This document shows positions 51,084 to 58,359 of a stretch of 64,000 nucleotides of DNA, piece after piece. How positions within the stretch are numbered: position 1 is the first letter of the stretch; each line of letters opens with the position of its first letter. Position numbers and translations under genes: made by a program. The notes under the pieces are model-generated. The model searched no databases. It worked only from the letters and a program-made list of their open reading frames with translations, and was not told the origin of the DNA. The stretch comes from Bacteroidales bacterium (GTDB taxonomy: Bacteria > Bacteroidota > Bacteroidia > Bacteroidales > Muribaculaceae): contig QAMW01000015.1 of assembly GCA_003150235.1 (NCBI GenBank), positions 1 to 64,000 on the forward strand. The letters are read 5' to 3'.

Positions 51084-51536
51084 ATGAAAGCTAAGTTCAT
51101 GCTGTTTATCAGCGTTGCAGTAATGTACTGCACTTTCCTGTGTGGATGTCATACATCCAAAAATATGGATAAGACGATTCCATATGAAGTGGCAGAGCGA
51201 TACTTCGTCAGGAACGATGTCAATGGACTCCCTCCTACAACCATTACCTCAGCTAAAGAATTTGAGCAATACTTCGGCATGGCCACTGTAATGGGTCCAA
51301 ACGGCAAACCTACCGAAATAGATTTCAATAAAAGTTTTGTGATCTGTATCGCTCTTGAACCCACTGAAACAGCTACAGACTTATCAGTGATTTCGCTGAT
51401 AAACACAAATTCCGATCAACTCGATTTACGATATGAGATTAAACGAGGAGAAAAGAGGTCATACACCTCTCAGCCACTCATGCTCCTTATTGTTGATAAG
51501 AAATATGAGAAACCGGTTATATTGGAACCCATATAG
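51084..51536 (+). CDS. Small lipoprotein in the ECF sigma operon
   Basis: 150 aa, not recognised. Lipobox FLCGC (Cys22). I start at MKAKFMLFISVAVMYC (51084), ten bases after the stop of the beta-barrel fusion; an in-frame ATG at 51063 would overlap that gene. The mature part is beta-rich (AERYFVRNDVNGLPPTTITS). It is third in the sigma operon and may be a partner or target of the system. Confidence 0.72.
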   Translation: MKAKFMLFISVAVMYCTFLCGCHTSKNMDKTIPYEVAERYFVRNDVNGLPPTTITSAKEFEQYFGMATVMGPNGKPTEIDFNKSFVICIALEPTETATDLSVISLINTNSDQLDLRYEIKRGEKRSYTSQPLMLLIVDKKYEKPVILEPI

Positions 51537-51552
51537 TATTGGCATAATTTAC

Positions 51553-51560
51553 TAATTTTG
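51553..51560 (+). promoter_or_regulatory. -7 element of the AraC-family gene (TAATTTTG)
   Basis: Exact TAnnTTTG. It overlaps a possible TTG start at 51558, so that start cannot be used in a transcript from this promoter. The ATG at 51582 is 21 bases downstream. Confidence 0.65.
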
Positions 51561-51581
51561 CAATCTAAACTGAAAAGATGT

Positions 51582-52427
51582 ATGGCAATAAACGAGGAAG
51601 AGAATCTCGGCGCGATGAAGCTGATATTCAATTATAACAATGTGTTTTACAGTTTCTTTTATGATGACCTTAGCGGCTGCATCCACCGCTCACGGGAGTA
51701 TGCTCTCAATTACGTATATTCCGGAGAAATGATTCTTGACAACGGCACGGAGAAGATTCATGTCCGTAAGGGAGAATGTGTGTTCATTCCGCGTGACCAC
51801 CATATCACCATGTATAAGAAGACCTATAATGGAGAGCGTTATTGCGGTATATTTCTTATGTTTACGCGCAATTTTCTCAGGGAAATGTATGGGAAGTTGT
51901 CGCTTAATAAAACAAATGTAAAAACCGGCAAACTGCCCGACGGGGTGATTAAACTGCCCAAGACCGTTGAACTTGCCAGCCTTTTCGCCTCGATGACGCC
52001 TTATTTCGACCCGGAGGTAAAGCCAAAGGATAGTTTCATGGAATTGAAATTGCAAGAGGGGCTGATGGCTCTTCTGGCGATTGATGAGAGATTTGTGCCT
52101 ACGATGTTTGATTTCAACGAGCCGTGGAAGATTGACATACTCAGTTTCATGGAGGAAAATTTCATGTGCGACCTGAGCATTGAGGAGATTGCCCACTATA
52201 CCGGGCGGAGCCTCGCCACGTTCAAGCGTGACTTCAAGAAAATCAGCGACCTAACTCCAGAAAAGTGGCTTATCAAGAAACGCCTTGAAAAGGCATACGA
52301 ACTCATGAAAACAGGACGGAAGAAAGTCGTCGAGGTATATGCCGAGGTGGGCTTCCGCAACCCATCACATTTCTCCACGGCATTCAAAAAAGAGTTTGGC
52401 ATCGCGCCGACAGCCGTTGTTAGTTAA
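51582..52427 (+). CDS. AraC-family transcriptional regulator
   Basis: 281 aa. The N-terminal sensing half (LSGCIHRSREYALNYVYSGE, then HVRKGECVFIPRDHHITMYK) is a cupin-type effector-binding domain. The C-terminal double helix-turn-helix spans about residues 180-281 (SIEEIAHYTGRSLATFKRDFK.. FRNPSHFSTAFKKEFGIAPT). It is just upstream of three exported proteins and probably controls them. The ATG at 51582 is preferred to an upstream in-frame TTG (51558), which falls inside the -7 box. Confidence 0.9.
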   Translation: MAINEEENLGAMKLIFNYNNVFYSFFYDDLSGCIHRSREYALNYVYSGEMILDNGTEKIHVRKGECVFIPRDHHITMYKKTYNGERYCGIFLMFTRNFLREMYGKLSLNKTNVKTGKLPDGVIKLPKTVELASLFASMTPYFDPEVKPKDSFMELKLQEGLMALLAIDERFVPTMFDFNEPWKIDILSFMEENFMCDLSIEEIAHYTGRSLATFKRDFKKISDLTPEKWLIKKRLEKAYELMKTGRKKVVEVYAEVGFRNPSHFSTAFKKEFGIAPTAVVS

Positions 52428-52459
52428 ACTCCGGTTGAACTTTTCAGAAACTATAATTG

Positions 52460-52502
52460 AGCCTCACAGCAACTTCGCTGTGGGGCTCTTTGCGTAATTT
52501 TG
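52460..52502 (+). promoter_or_regulatory. Hairpin terminator and following promoter
   Basis: Hairpin agcctcacagc / gctgtggggct (52460-52470 with 52477-52487, one G-T pair), then ctttg. It overlaps the upstream edge of a promoter whose -7 is TAATTTTG (52495-52502). The ATG at 52507 is only five bases beyond the -7 box, so the next ATG in frame (52531) is a better start. Confidence 0.6.
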
Positions 52503-52530
52503 CATCATGAAAGCTAAGCATCAACCAACT

Positions 52531-53298
52531 ATGAGATTAAATAAAATGTTTGGGGTAGCATTGACTCTGTCGATGTCTTTTGCGACAGCAACTCATTCGC
52601 AGACACCGGAGCCTGTTGACCTGGGGCTGAGCGTTGAGTGGGCATCAACAAATCTTGATGCTTCCGCACCGGAAGATTTTGGCGGCTACTACGGCTGGGC
52701 TGACCCAACCGGCATGGAAACAACGATGGATGTACTTGACAAGTCGCGCAACTGGGTATCGGATTTGTATGGAGGTCCGGAACCACCCTCGGAAATCAGC
52801 GGTATAGAACTGGATATCGTCCATGTCAGACTCGGTAATGGCTGGCGTCTTCCGACACTGGCTGAGCTTGAAGAACTTACAGCCTGTCAGCGTGAGTGGA
52901 CTAAACTCAACGGTGTAAACGGCTATGAGTTCATAGGTGAGAACGGCAACAAGCTGTTTCTCCCTGCCGGAGGCGCGAGAAACGGCGAGACTGTCCGCTA
53001 TGCCGGCACGGTCGGTTACTATTGGACCGGGACACTCGGCACAGCCCCGTCGATGCATAAACAGAGGGCGCATCGGCTTTATATCGGAGCCGAAGGACTG
53101 AACCATAATCCGGCGATACGTTACAGCGGATTTTCTATTCGTCCTGTCAGAGACAGGAACCATTCTGGAATTAACGAAATTACAGTTGACAGAAGACATG
53201 ATGACAGCCCTATATATGATCTGACAGGATGCCGTCTCAGTTCAGAGCCGGAAAAAGGATTCTACATTCAAAATGGCAAGAAATACTTAGTCAGATAA
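52531..53298 (+). CDS. Exported protein with Fibrobacter-type major paralogous domain
   Basis: 255 aa. Signal peptide MRLNKMFGVALTLSMSFATA. The core (VDLGLSVEWASTNLDASAPE.. YYGWADPTG.. GWRLPTLAELEEL.. YYWTGT) matches the Fibrobacter succinogenes major-paralogous-domain family common in Bacteroidota surface proteins. The end (IYDLTGCRLSSEPEKGFYIQ) is like a short T9SS-type or anchoring tail. The function is unknown. Start chosen from the promoter position. Confidence 0.78.
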   Translation: MRLNKMFGVALTLSMSFATATHSQTPEPVDLGLSVEWASTNLDASAPEDFGGYYGWADPTGMETTMDVLDKSRNWVSDLYGGPEPPSEISGIELDIVHVRLGNGWRLPTLAELEELTACQREWTKLNGVNGYEFIGENGNKLFLPAGGARNGETVRYAGTVGYYWTGTLGTAPSMHKQRAHRLYIGAEGLNHNPAIRYSGFSIRPVRDRNHSGINEITVDRRHDDSPIYDLTGCRLSSEPEKGFYIQNGKKYLVR

Positions 53299-53308
53299 TG
53301 TATCTCAT

Positions 53309-54280
53309 ATGAAAATCATAAATCTCATAATATCAATGATTATGGCAATGACAGCAAATGCCTGTAACCATTCAGATGACGACAACATCAAAAAGGGAGA
53401 ACAGAACCCACCTCAGCCCGAGTTGAGTGAAAAGGGACGCTTTGACCTCTCAAAAGCGACAAACGGAAATCCTCCCGTTATAAAACTCAGTAGCGGATAT
53501 GATATGCCGATTGTCGGACTTGGCACGTACAGTCTGCACGGCGACAAATGCGTCAACGCCATTCTATCAGCTATCCGGCTGGGATACCGCAAGTTTGACA
53601 CAGCAAGTTTCTACGGCAATGAGGAGGACGTCGGGCGGGCGATACGTCAGGTGATAGATGAAGGTCTGATAAAACGCGAGGATGTGTTCGTAACCACAAA
53701 ACTCTATCCCAACGAGTTTGCCGATGCCGAGAAAAATATCGAGAAGTGCCTCCGAAAACTCGATATAGGCTATATAGACTTGATGCTTCTACATCATCCC
53801 GGCTCACACGATGTTGAAGCCTATAAGACAATGGAACGGTATGTAAAGGAGGGCAAAATTCGCTCCCTCGGCGTTTCCAACTATTATATAAAGGAAATGT
53901 CGGAGTTTCTGCCGAAAGTAAACATCAAGCCGGTGCTTGACCAGAACGAGATTCACCCTTATTATCAAGACAAAGCAGTGATAGAGTATCTGCATGATAA
54001 AGGCATTGTGGTCGAGGCATGGTATCCTCTCGGAGGTCGCGGCTACAACTCCGAGCTGATGAAAGAGCCGGTAATCATGGACATAGCCCGCAAGCATGGG
54101 AAATCACTGGTGCAGATTATACTTCGCTGGGATCTTCAGAATGGCGTGGTTGTAATCCCCGGTTCAAGCAACCTTGACCATCAGAAAGAGAATATGTCAA
54201 TCTTTGACTTTGAGCTAACTCCTGAGGAGATGAGCCGCATCGACGCTCTTGAACGCCGCGAGAAACATGACTGGTATTGA
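53309..54280 (+). CDS. Lipoprotein aldo/keto reductase
   Basis: 323 aa. Signal peptide with lipobox TANAC (Cys19), then an aldo/keto reductase of the 2,5-diketogluconate reductase type. The catalytic tetrad is complete: Asp97 (FDTASFYGNE), Tyr102, Lys131 (TTKLYPNE), His162 (LLHHPGS). LGVSNYYIKEM and IVVEAWYPLG follow. An NAD(P)H-dependent reductase outside the cytoplasm is unusual, since periplasm has little NADPH; a surface or other cofactor is possible. It overlaps the next gene's alternative start by 4 bases. Confidence 0.88.
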   Translation: MKIINLIISMIMAMTANACNHSDDDNIKKGEQNPPQPELSEKGRFDLSKATNGNPPVIKLSSGYDMPIVGLGTYSLHGDKCVNAILSAIRLGYRKFDTASFYGNEEDVGRAIRQVIDEGLIKREDVFVTTKLYPNEFADAEKNIEKCLRKLDIGYIDLMLLHHPGSHDVEAYKTMERYVKEGKIRSLGVSNYYIKEMSEFLPKVNIKPVLDQNEIHPYYQDKAVIEYLHDKGIVVEAWYPLGGRGYNSELMKEPVIMDIARKHGKSLVQIILRWDLQNGVVVIPGSSNLDHQKENMSIFDFELTPEEMSRIDALERREKHDWY

Positions 54281-54294
54281 AAAAACAACCCGAT

Positions 54295-55383
54295 ATGAAT
54301 ATTACTAAATTACTGATAACAGGCTTGGTGGCTCTTATGACAGGAATGATCGACCTCCATGCCTCCAGCCCAAAAGAAAACAGAAACAATATGGAAAATC
54401 TGACTCTTACAAAAGAATGGGACAAGACATTTCCCAAGAGTGACAAAGTTGACCACAGCAAAGTGATGTTTGTCAACCGTTACGGCATCACGCTTGCCGC
54501 CGATATGTATAAACCCAAAGGCGCGACAGGCAAACTTCCGGCAATCGCTGTCTGCGGACCTTTCGGAGCAGTCAAAGAACAGGCAGCCGGGCTGTACGCA
54601 CAGGAGATGGCGGAGCGCGGTTTCCTGACAATCGCCTTCGACCCCTCCTTCACCGGTGAAAGCGGCGGTACTCCCCGTTATATGACCTCTCCCGACATTA
54701 ACACCGAGGATTTCAGCGCTGCTGTAGATTATCTTGTCACCAATCCTGACGTTGACCCCGAGCGTGTCGGTATCATCGGCATCTGTGGCTGGGGTGGCAT
54801 CGGCATTAATGCAGCAGCTGCCGACCCCCGTATCAAGGCTACTCTCGCTTCGACCATGTACGACATGAGCCGTGTGACAGCCAATGGATACTTTGATGCC
54901 GATGACAACGCGGAAGCCCGCAACGCGCTCCGTGAGCAACTTGCCACACAACGCACCGAGGATTATATCAACGGCACACCCAAACTCGGCGGGGGTGTAC
55001 CCGATGTGCTGCCCGACGACGCGCCCAAGTTCCTCCGTGATTATCATGACTACTACAAAACCAAACGTGGCTATCATCCCCGCTCGCTTAACTCCAACGG
55101 CGGTCGTAACGCGACATCTCCGATTCCCTGGATTAACTTCCAGCTTATGAGCCGTGCCGGAGAGATTGAAAACGCCGTCATGATTCTTCACGGAGAGAAG
55201 GCTCACTCGTTCTATTTCGGCAGCGATGCCTACAAGAAGCTGACCGTTGCACCCGGTAAGGAGAACAATAAGCTCTTCATGGTCATCCCCGGTGCAAGCC
55301 ACACTGACCTCTATGACCAAAAGGACATCATTCCATTTGCCGAGATTGAAAAATTCTTCAACGAGTATCTCGGTAAAAAGTAG
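54295..55383 (+). CDS. Exported alpha/beta hydrolase with Cys nucleophile elbow
   Basis: 362 aa with signal peptide (MNITKLLITGLVALMTG). The fold is shown by PAIAVCGPFGAVKEQAAGLYA, the nucleophile elbow GICGWGG (Cys164 where Ser is usual) and late GASHTDLYD (catalytic His). Cys-based elbows occur in the dienelactone hydrolase-like and related groups. Start set at ATG 54295; an upstream TTG (54277) would overlap the reductase by four bases. It is the third gene after the AraC regulator. Confidence 0.85.
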   Translation: MNITKLLITGLVALMTGMIDLHASSPKENRNNMENLTLTKEWDKTFPKSDKVDHSKVMFVNRYGITLAADMYKPKGATGKLPAIAVCGPFGAVKEQAAGLYAQEMAERGFLTIAFDPSFTGESGGTPRYMTSPDINTEDFSAAVDYLVTNPDVDPERVGIIGICGWGGIGINAAAADPRIKATLASTMYDMSRVTANGYFDADDNAEARNALREQLATQRTEDYINGTPKLGGGVPDVLPDDAPKFLRDYHDYYKTKRGYHPRSLNSNGGRNATSPIPWINFQLMSRAGEIENAVMILHGEKAHSFYFGSDAYKKLTVAPGKENNKLFMVIPGASHTDLYDQKDIIPFAEIEKFFNEYLGKK

Positions 55384-55407
55384 AATATGAATTTACCGAG
55401 TCAGGAA

Positions 55408-55448
55408 AATGCCGGAGAATGTAACTCGATGCACTCTCCGGCATTTTT
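55408..55448 (+). terminator. Terminator of the AraC-linked cluster
   Basis: 11-bp stem aatgccggaga / tctccggcatt (55408-55418 with 55435-55445) and a run of Ts. Twenty-five bases after the hydrolase stop. Confidence 0.92.
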
Positions 55449-55535
55449 ATATGTCCGATAAAATATATTTGACGAAAGGATAAGGTCAAGGACACTTTTT
55501 TCGTAACTTTATAGCGGAAATAAATAATCCTTGCG

Positions 55536-56186
55536 ATGAAAAAGAAAGTTTTATGGTGTGGCGGTGCGTTGGCGATAGCGGTTATCGCGCTGATACTTGT
55601 ATGTCACATAATGGTAGTGTGCAATGCATCGGGACGCACTTTTGACACTGTTGATGCCGTCCCGCATAATAGGGTCGGGATGCTTCTTGCAACTTCTCCT
55701 GTCACTCCCGGGGGCGCGCACAATTTTTACTTCGACAATCGCATCACATCGGCTGTCGAACTCTATAAGGCGGGTAAGGTTGATTTCATTATCGCAAGTG
55801 GCGGCGATTACAGGCAGTCACATAAATATGGCTGCGACGAACCTAAGGCAATACTTGATTCCTTGGTTGCGCGCGGTATTCCGGCTGACAGAATTATCCT
55901 CGATTATGATGGTACACGCACTCTCAATTCCATCGCCAAGGCAAAAGAGGTCTACGGTCTTGACAGCCTTACCCTGATTTCTCAGAAATACCACAATGAA
56001 CGCGCTCTTTATCTTGCCGACCAATATGGCATCAAGGCTGTAGGGTACAATGCCGAGCCATCGCCGATAATCCGCAACCGCATCAAAAACACTCTCCGCG
56101 AATATCTCGCCCGCGTAAAACTCTTCATTGACATAGCCATCGGCTGCGATGCCCCAACATTTACCGACTCCTCCCCCAAAGAGTAA
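55536..56186 (+). CDS. SanA/YdcF-like DUF218 membrane protein
   Basis: 216 aa. One N-terminal TM segment (residues 6-28), then a DUF218 domain (IASGGDYRQSHKYGCDEPKA, RTLNSIAKAKEVY, TLISQKYHNERALYLADQYG). This is the SanA-type group: envelope-barrier proteins linked to vancomycin or detergent sensitivity in E. coli. A near-miss -7 box (TAACTTTA, 55505-55512) lies upstream. Confidence 0.88.
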   Translation: MKKKVLWCGGALAIAVIALILVCHIMVVCNASGRTFDTVDAVPHNRVGMLLATSPVTPGGAHNFYFDNRITSAVELYKAGKVDFIIASGGDYRQSHKYGCDEPKAILDSLVARGIPADRIILDYDGTRTLNSIAKAKEVYGLDSLTLISQKYHNERALYLADQYGIKAVGYNAEPSPIIRNRIKNTLREYLARVKLFIDIAIGCDAPTFTDSSPKE

Positions 56187-56231
56187 ATATCTGGATTAAT
56201 TCCGTATATTTGCGGGTAATTTGACGATGCT

Positions 56232-56648
56232 ATGTGGAAAGTTTATGCTCTGTTGTCGGCGCTTTTTGCCGCGCTTACGGCTATTTTTGCTAAGATAGGG
56301 GTCAAGGATGTTGACTCCAATCTCGCCACGGCTATACGCACCACCGTTATCCTTGCGCTTACATGGGGGATAGTTTTTGCTTCCGGTCATCTTGCCGAGG
56401 TAAAGAGTGTGCCCCGTTACACGTGGGCATTCCTTATCCTGTCAGGATTATCTACCGGCTTGTCATGGTTGTTTTATTTCAAGGCGATACAGCTTGGTGA
56501 TGTGTCGCGGGTCGCGCCCATTGATAAATTGAGCGTAGTGTTCACCATACTTCTCGCGTTTCTCATTCTCCGGGAACCGATGTCGCCTAAGATAATCGTA
56601 GGTGGATTGCTTATAACCGCCGGGGCGATTGTGATGATGTGGAAATGA
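56232..56648 (+). CDS. Half-size EamA-family transporter
   Basis: 138 aa, about five TM segments in one EamA domain, starting MWKVYALLSALFAALTAIFA. Full DMT/EamA exporters have two such halves, so it may work as a dimer, as in SMR-like small relatives. A TATATTTG -7 box at 56205-56212 is 20 bases upstream. The 3' end overlaps the convergent hypothetical gene by 38 bases. Confidence 0.85.
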   Translation: MWKVYALLSALFAALTAIFAKIGVKDVDSNLATAIRTTVILALTWGIVFASGHLAEVKSVPRYTWAFLILSGLSTGLSWLFYFKAIQLGDVSRVAPIDKLSVVFTILLAFLILREPMSPKIIVGGLLITAGAIVMMWK

Positions 56649-57303
56649 CGCGATAATATGAGTTGATAAACGAGTGGAGATAATACAACAGAATCAGACC
56701 GTAATAGACCGGCGATCCTTCGTTGAAATCCTCGTAATTCATTGTCTTTGTATGAATGGCAATCATTCGTTCCAGCCGTTCTTTGTTGGCAAGTGCATTT
56801 GCGATATTGTCATCGGCGTTTGGCTTTTCACAGAGATTTTTACATAAAATCTGTATGTCGTTATGGCTCAGTGCAGTTGTGGTGTTGCGCGGGGAAGTGG
56901 CTATATGCCGTGATGTCTCGGCTATTTTTTCGGTTGCTTCAATCATGTAAGTCAGATATGTCCGTGTCATGTTCTCTTTTCCCGTGACTGATTTCAGTTT
57001 TTTATGGAGTTGGCAGAGGGAACGGGTTGCGTGACGGTGATTTTTACATGCTTCGGTTGCGTCATTGCTGATGACACATTCCAAAGCATTGCATATTATG
57101 GCGTTACATGTGGCGGTGATCTCTTCTATATGCTTTTCGGTGTAGTCGGCAGGAATATTGTTATTATCCGGCGCGGTTCCGGAGCGATAATTCTTTCCTG
57201 ACATCATGGCGGTTGCTGTGGCTGCCGGTTCAGTTAATTCAGGCAGCTCGAAGATAGCCGACAGGAATAAAAAGATAACTACGCAAAGAAACAGTATTTC
57301 CAT
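56611..57303 (-). CDS. Membrane-anchored helical protein, Pit/PhoU-like tail?
   Basis: 230 aa, not firmly recognised. An N-terminal TM segment (MEILFLCVVIFLFLSAIFEL), then a long alpha-helical part (residues 55-200: NHRHATRSLCQLHKKLKSV, MTRTYLTYMIEATEKIAETS). The pattern resembles the C-terminal PhoU-like part of Bacteroidota Pit-type phosphate transporters. It could be a reduced relative or an unrelated helical protein. Its 3' end overlaps the convergent EamA gene. It lies near an OmpR-type regulator and a TonB receptor, which would fit a phosphate theme (inference). Confidence 0.5.
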   Translation of the reverse strand: MEILFLCVVIFLFLSAIFELPELTEPAATATAMMSGKNYRSGTAPDNNNIPADYTEKHIEEITATCNAIICNALECVISNDATEACKNHRHATRSLCQLHKKLKSVTGKENMTRTYLTYMIEATEKIAETSRHIATSPRNTTTALSHNDIQILCKNLCEKPNADDNIANALANKERLERMIAIHTKTMNYEDFNEGSPVYYGLILLYYLHSFINSYYRVISTSSQSPRRL

Positions 57304-57380
57304 TGTTTTCTCAATTACTGATTACGATGCAAAATAATAGAGAAAACATTTCATGAATATTTCAAAAAGCTTAACTATAT

Positions 57381-57415
57381 ATTAAATAAAGCGGGTCAAG
57401 CCTGCTTTATTTAAT
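57381..57415 (-). terminator. Hairpin downstream of the response regulator gene
   Basis: Near-perfect stem attaaataaagc / gctttatttaat (57381-57392 with 57404-57415), extended by G-rich pairs. It lies 88 bases after the response-regulator stop on the minus strand. On that strand a few Ts follow, so it may be its terminator. Confidence 0.55.
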
Positions 57416-57416
57416 G

Positions 57417-57483
57417 GGTTATAAGGTTAGCGGTTAATGGGTTAAAAGGCCCCATAACCTCATAACCTTTTAACCTCATAACC
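57417..57483. repeat. Inverted blocks of degenerate GGTTA(T/A) octamers
   Basis: Left block GGTTATAA/GGTTAGC/GGTTAATG/GGTTAAAA (57417-57449), right block the complement of GGTTATG-type units of period 8 (57452-57483). The two blocks can fold onto each other. It is directly downstream of the response-regulator gene. The layout is like the 7-bp repeat pair at 32264-32336. Confidence 0.7.
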
Positions 57484-57502
57484 TTCATGCCATAGGCATG
57501 AA

Positions 57503-58192
57503 TCACTCTATAAATCCGTAGCCGTAGCCTGAGCGGGTTACGATATTTTTACCGTATTCGCCTATTTTTTGCCTGATGCGTGTGACATTTACATCCACAA
57601 CCCTGTCAAGCACCACCACTTCATCCGACCATATTTCTTTCAACAACTCCCCACGTGAATATATACGCCCGCGGTTGGAGAGCATCTTCAATAAAATTTC
57701 GAATTCCTTTTTAGGCATCTTGACCTCCTGTCCGTCAACCGTACATGTACGGTTACGCGCCGACAGCTGAAGCCCTTTATATGAAACCGTGTCGTCGGTG
57801 TCGACCGTCGGTGTCGACCGTGGAGTTGATGTGCGTCGCAGCACCGTCCTGATTCTCGCCAGTACGGCTTTAAGCGAGTATGGCTTCATTATATAATCGT
57901 CGGCTCCGAGATCAAGCCCCTTTATCATGTCCTCTTCCGAATCCTTTGCCGTGCAGAATATAATCGGTACATTGGCTGTCGCGGGGTTTGACTTCATGAT
58001 TCGAGCAAGCTGTGTGCCCGAAATTTCACCCATCATTATGTCAAGCATCACCAGGTCAAAGTCGGCAAGATTGAGTGCAAGCGCCTCTTCGGCGCTGTAT
58101 GCTGTCTTTACCGCATATCCCTCCGCTTCCAGGTTGAAACCAAGGGTATCACACAAAGTCTCCTCGTCGTCGACCACCAGAATCCGTTTCAT
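57503..58192 (-). CDS. OmpR-family response regulator (PhoB-like)
   Basis: 229 aa. Receiver domain with DDE (residues 8-10), phosphoacceptor Asp51 in DLVMLDIMMGE, and YIMKPYS; C-terminal winged helix with VKMPKKEFEILLKML and RVVDVNVTRIRQKIG. The receiver (FCTAKDSEEDMIKGLDLGAD) resembles Bacteroidota PhoB-type regulators (recall, unchecked). A -7 box (TAATTTTG, 58213-58206) is so close to the earlier ATG (58201) that the start MKRILVV (58192) is preferred. No kinase gene is adjacent. It is divergent from the TonB receptor gene. Confidence 0.85.
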   Translation of the reverse strand: MKRILVVDDEETLCDTLGFNLEAEGYAVKTAYSAEEALALNLADFDLVMLDIMMGEISGTQLARIMKSNPATANVPIIFCTAKDSEEDMIKGLDLGADDYIMKPYSLKAVLARIRTVLRRTSTPRSTPTVDTDDTVSYKGLQLSARNRTCTVDGQEVKMPKKEFEILLKMLSNRGRIYSRGELLKEIWSDEVVVLDRVVDVNVTRIRQKIGEYGKNIVTRSGYGYGFIE

Positions 58193-58205
58193 TGTTTCCA
58201 TACCG

Positions 58206-58213
58206 CAAAATTA
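58206..58213 (-). promoter_or_regulatory. -7 element of the response regulator gene
   Basis: TAATTTTG on the minus strand, an exact TAnnTTTG, 13 bases before the ATG used (58192). No good -33 TTTG at 19-20 bases. Confidence 0.6.
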
Positions 58214-58250
58214 GCCATAATACCCATCCAACACTACTGCAAATCAAAAG

Positions 58251-58334
58251 TTTCATAAAAGTTTAACAATCTCGCGGTTTAATGAAAATTCAACAAATCT
58301 GCTAAATTCATGAAACATATCTCCAGTACCTTTG
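58251..58334 (+). promoter_or_regulatory. TonB receptor promoter with direct repeats
   Basis: TACCTTTG (58327-58334) is a TAnnTTTG box 25 bases before the receptor ATG at 58360. Upstream, two imperfect 17-base direct repeats (58251-58267 and 58278-58294, 13 of 17 identical) start 27 bases apart. Tandem sites of this kind suit an OmpR-family regulator; its gene diverges from here. Confidence 0.6.
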
Positions 58335-58359
58335 CCGCTGAAATTATTATAAAGATAAA

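Noticed and set aside
54310..55320. Minus-strand open frame of 336 codons opposite the alpha/beta hydrolase
   Set aside because: Antisense shadow of a gene with a clear signal peptide and catalytic motif.
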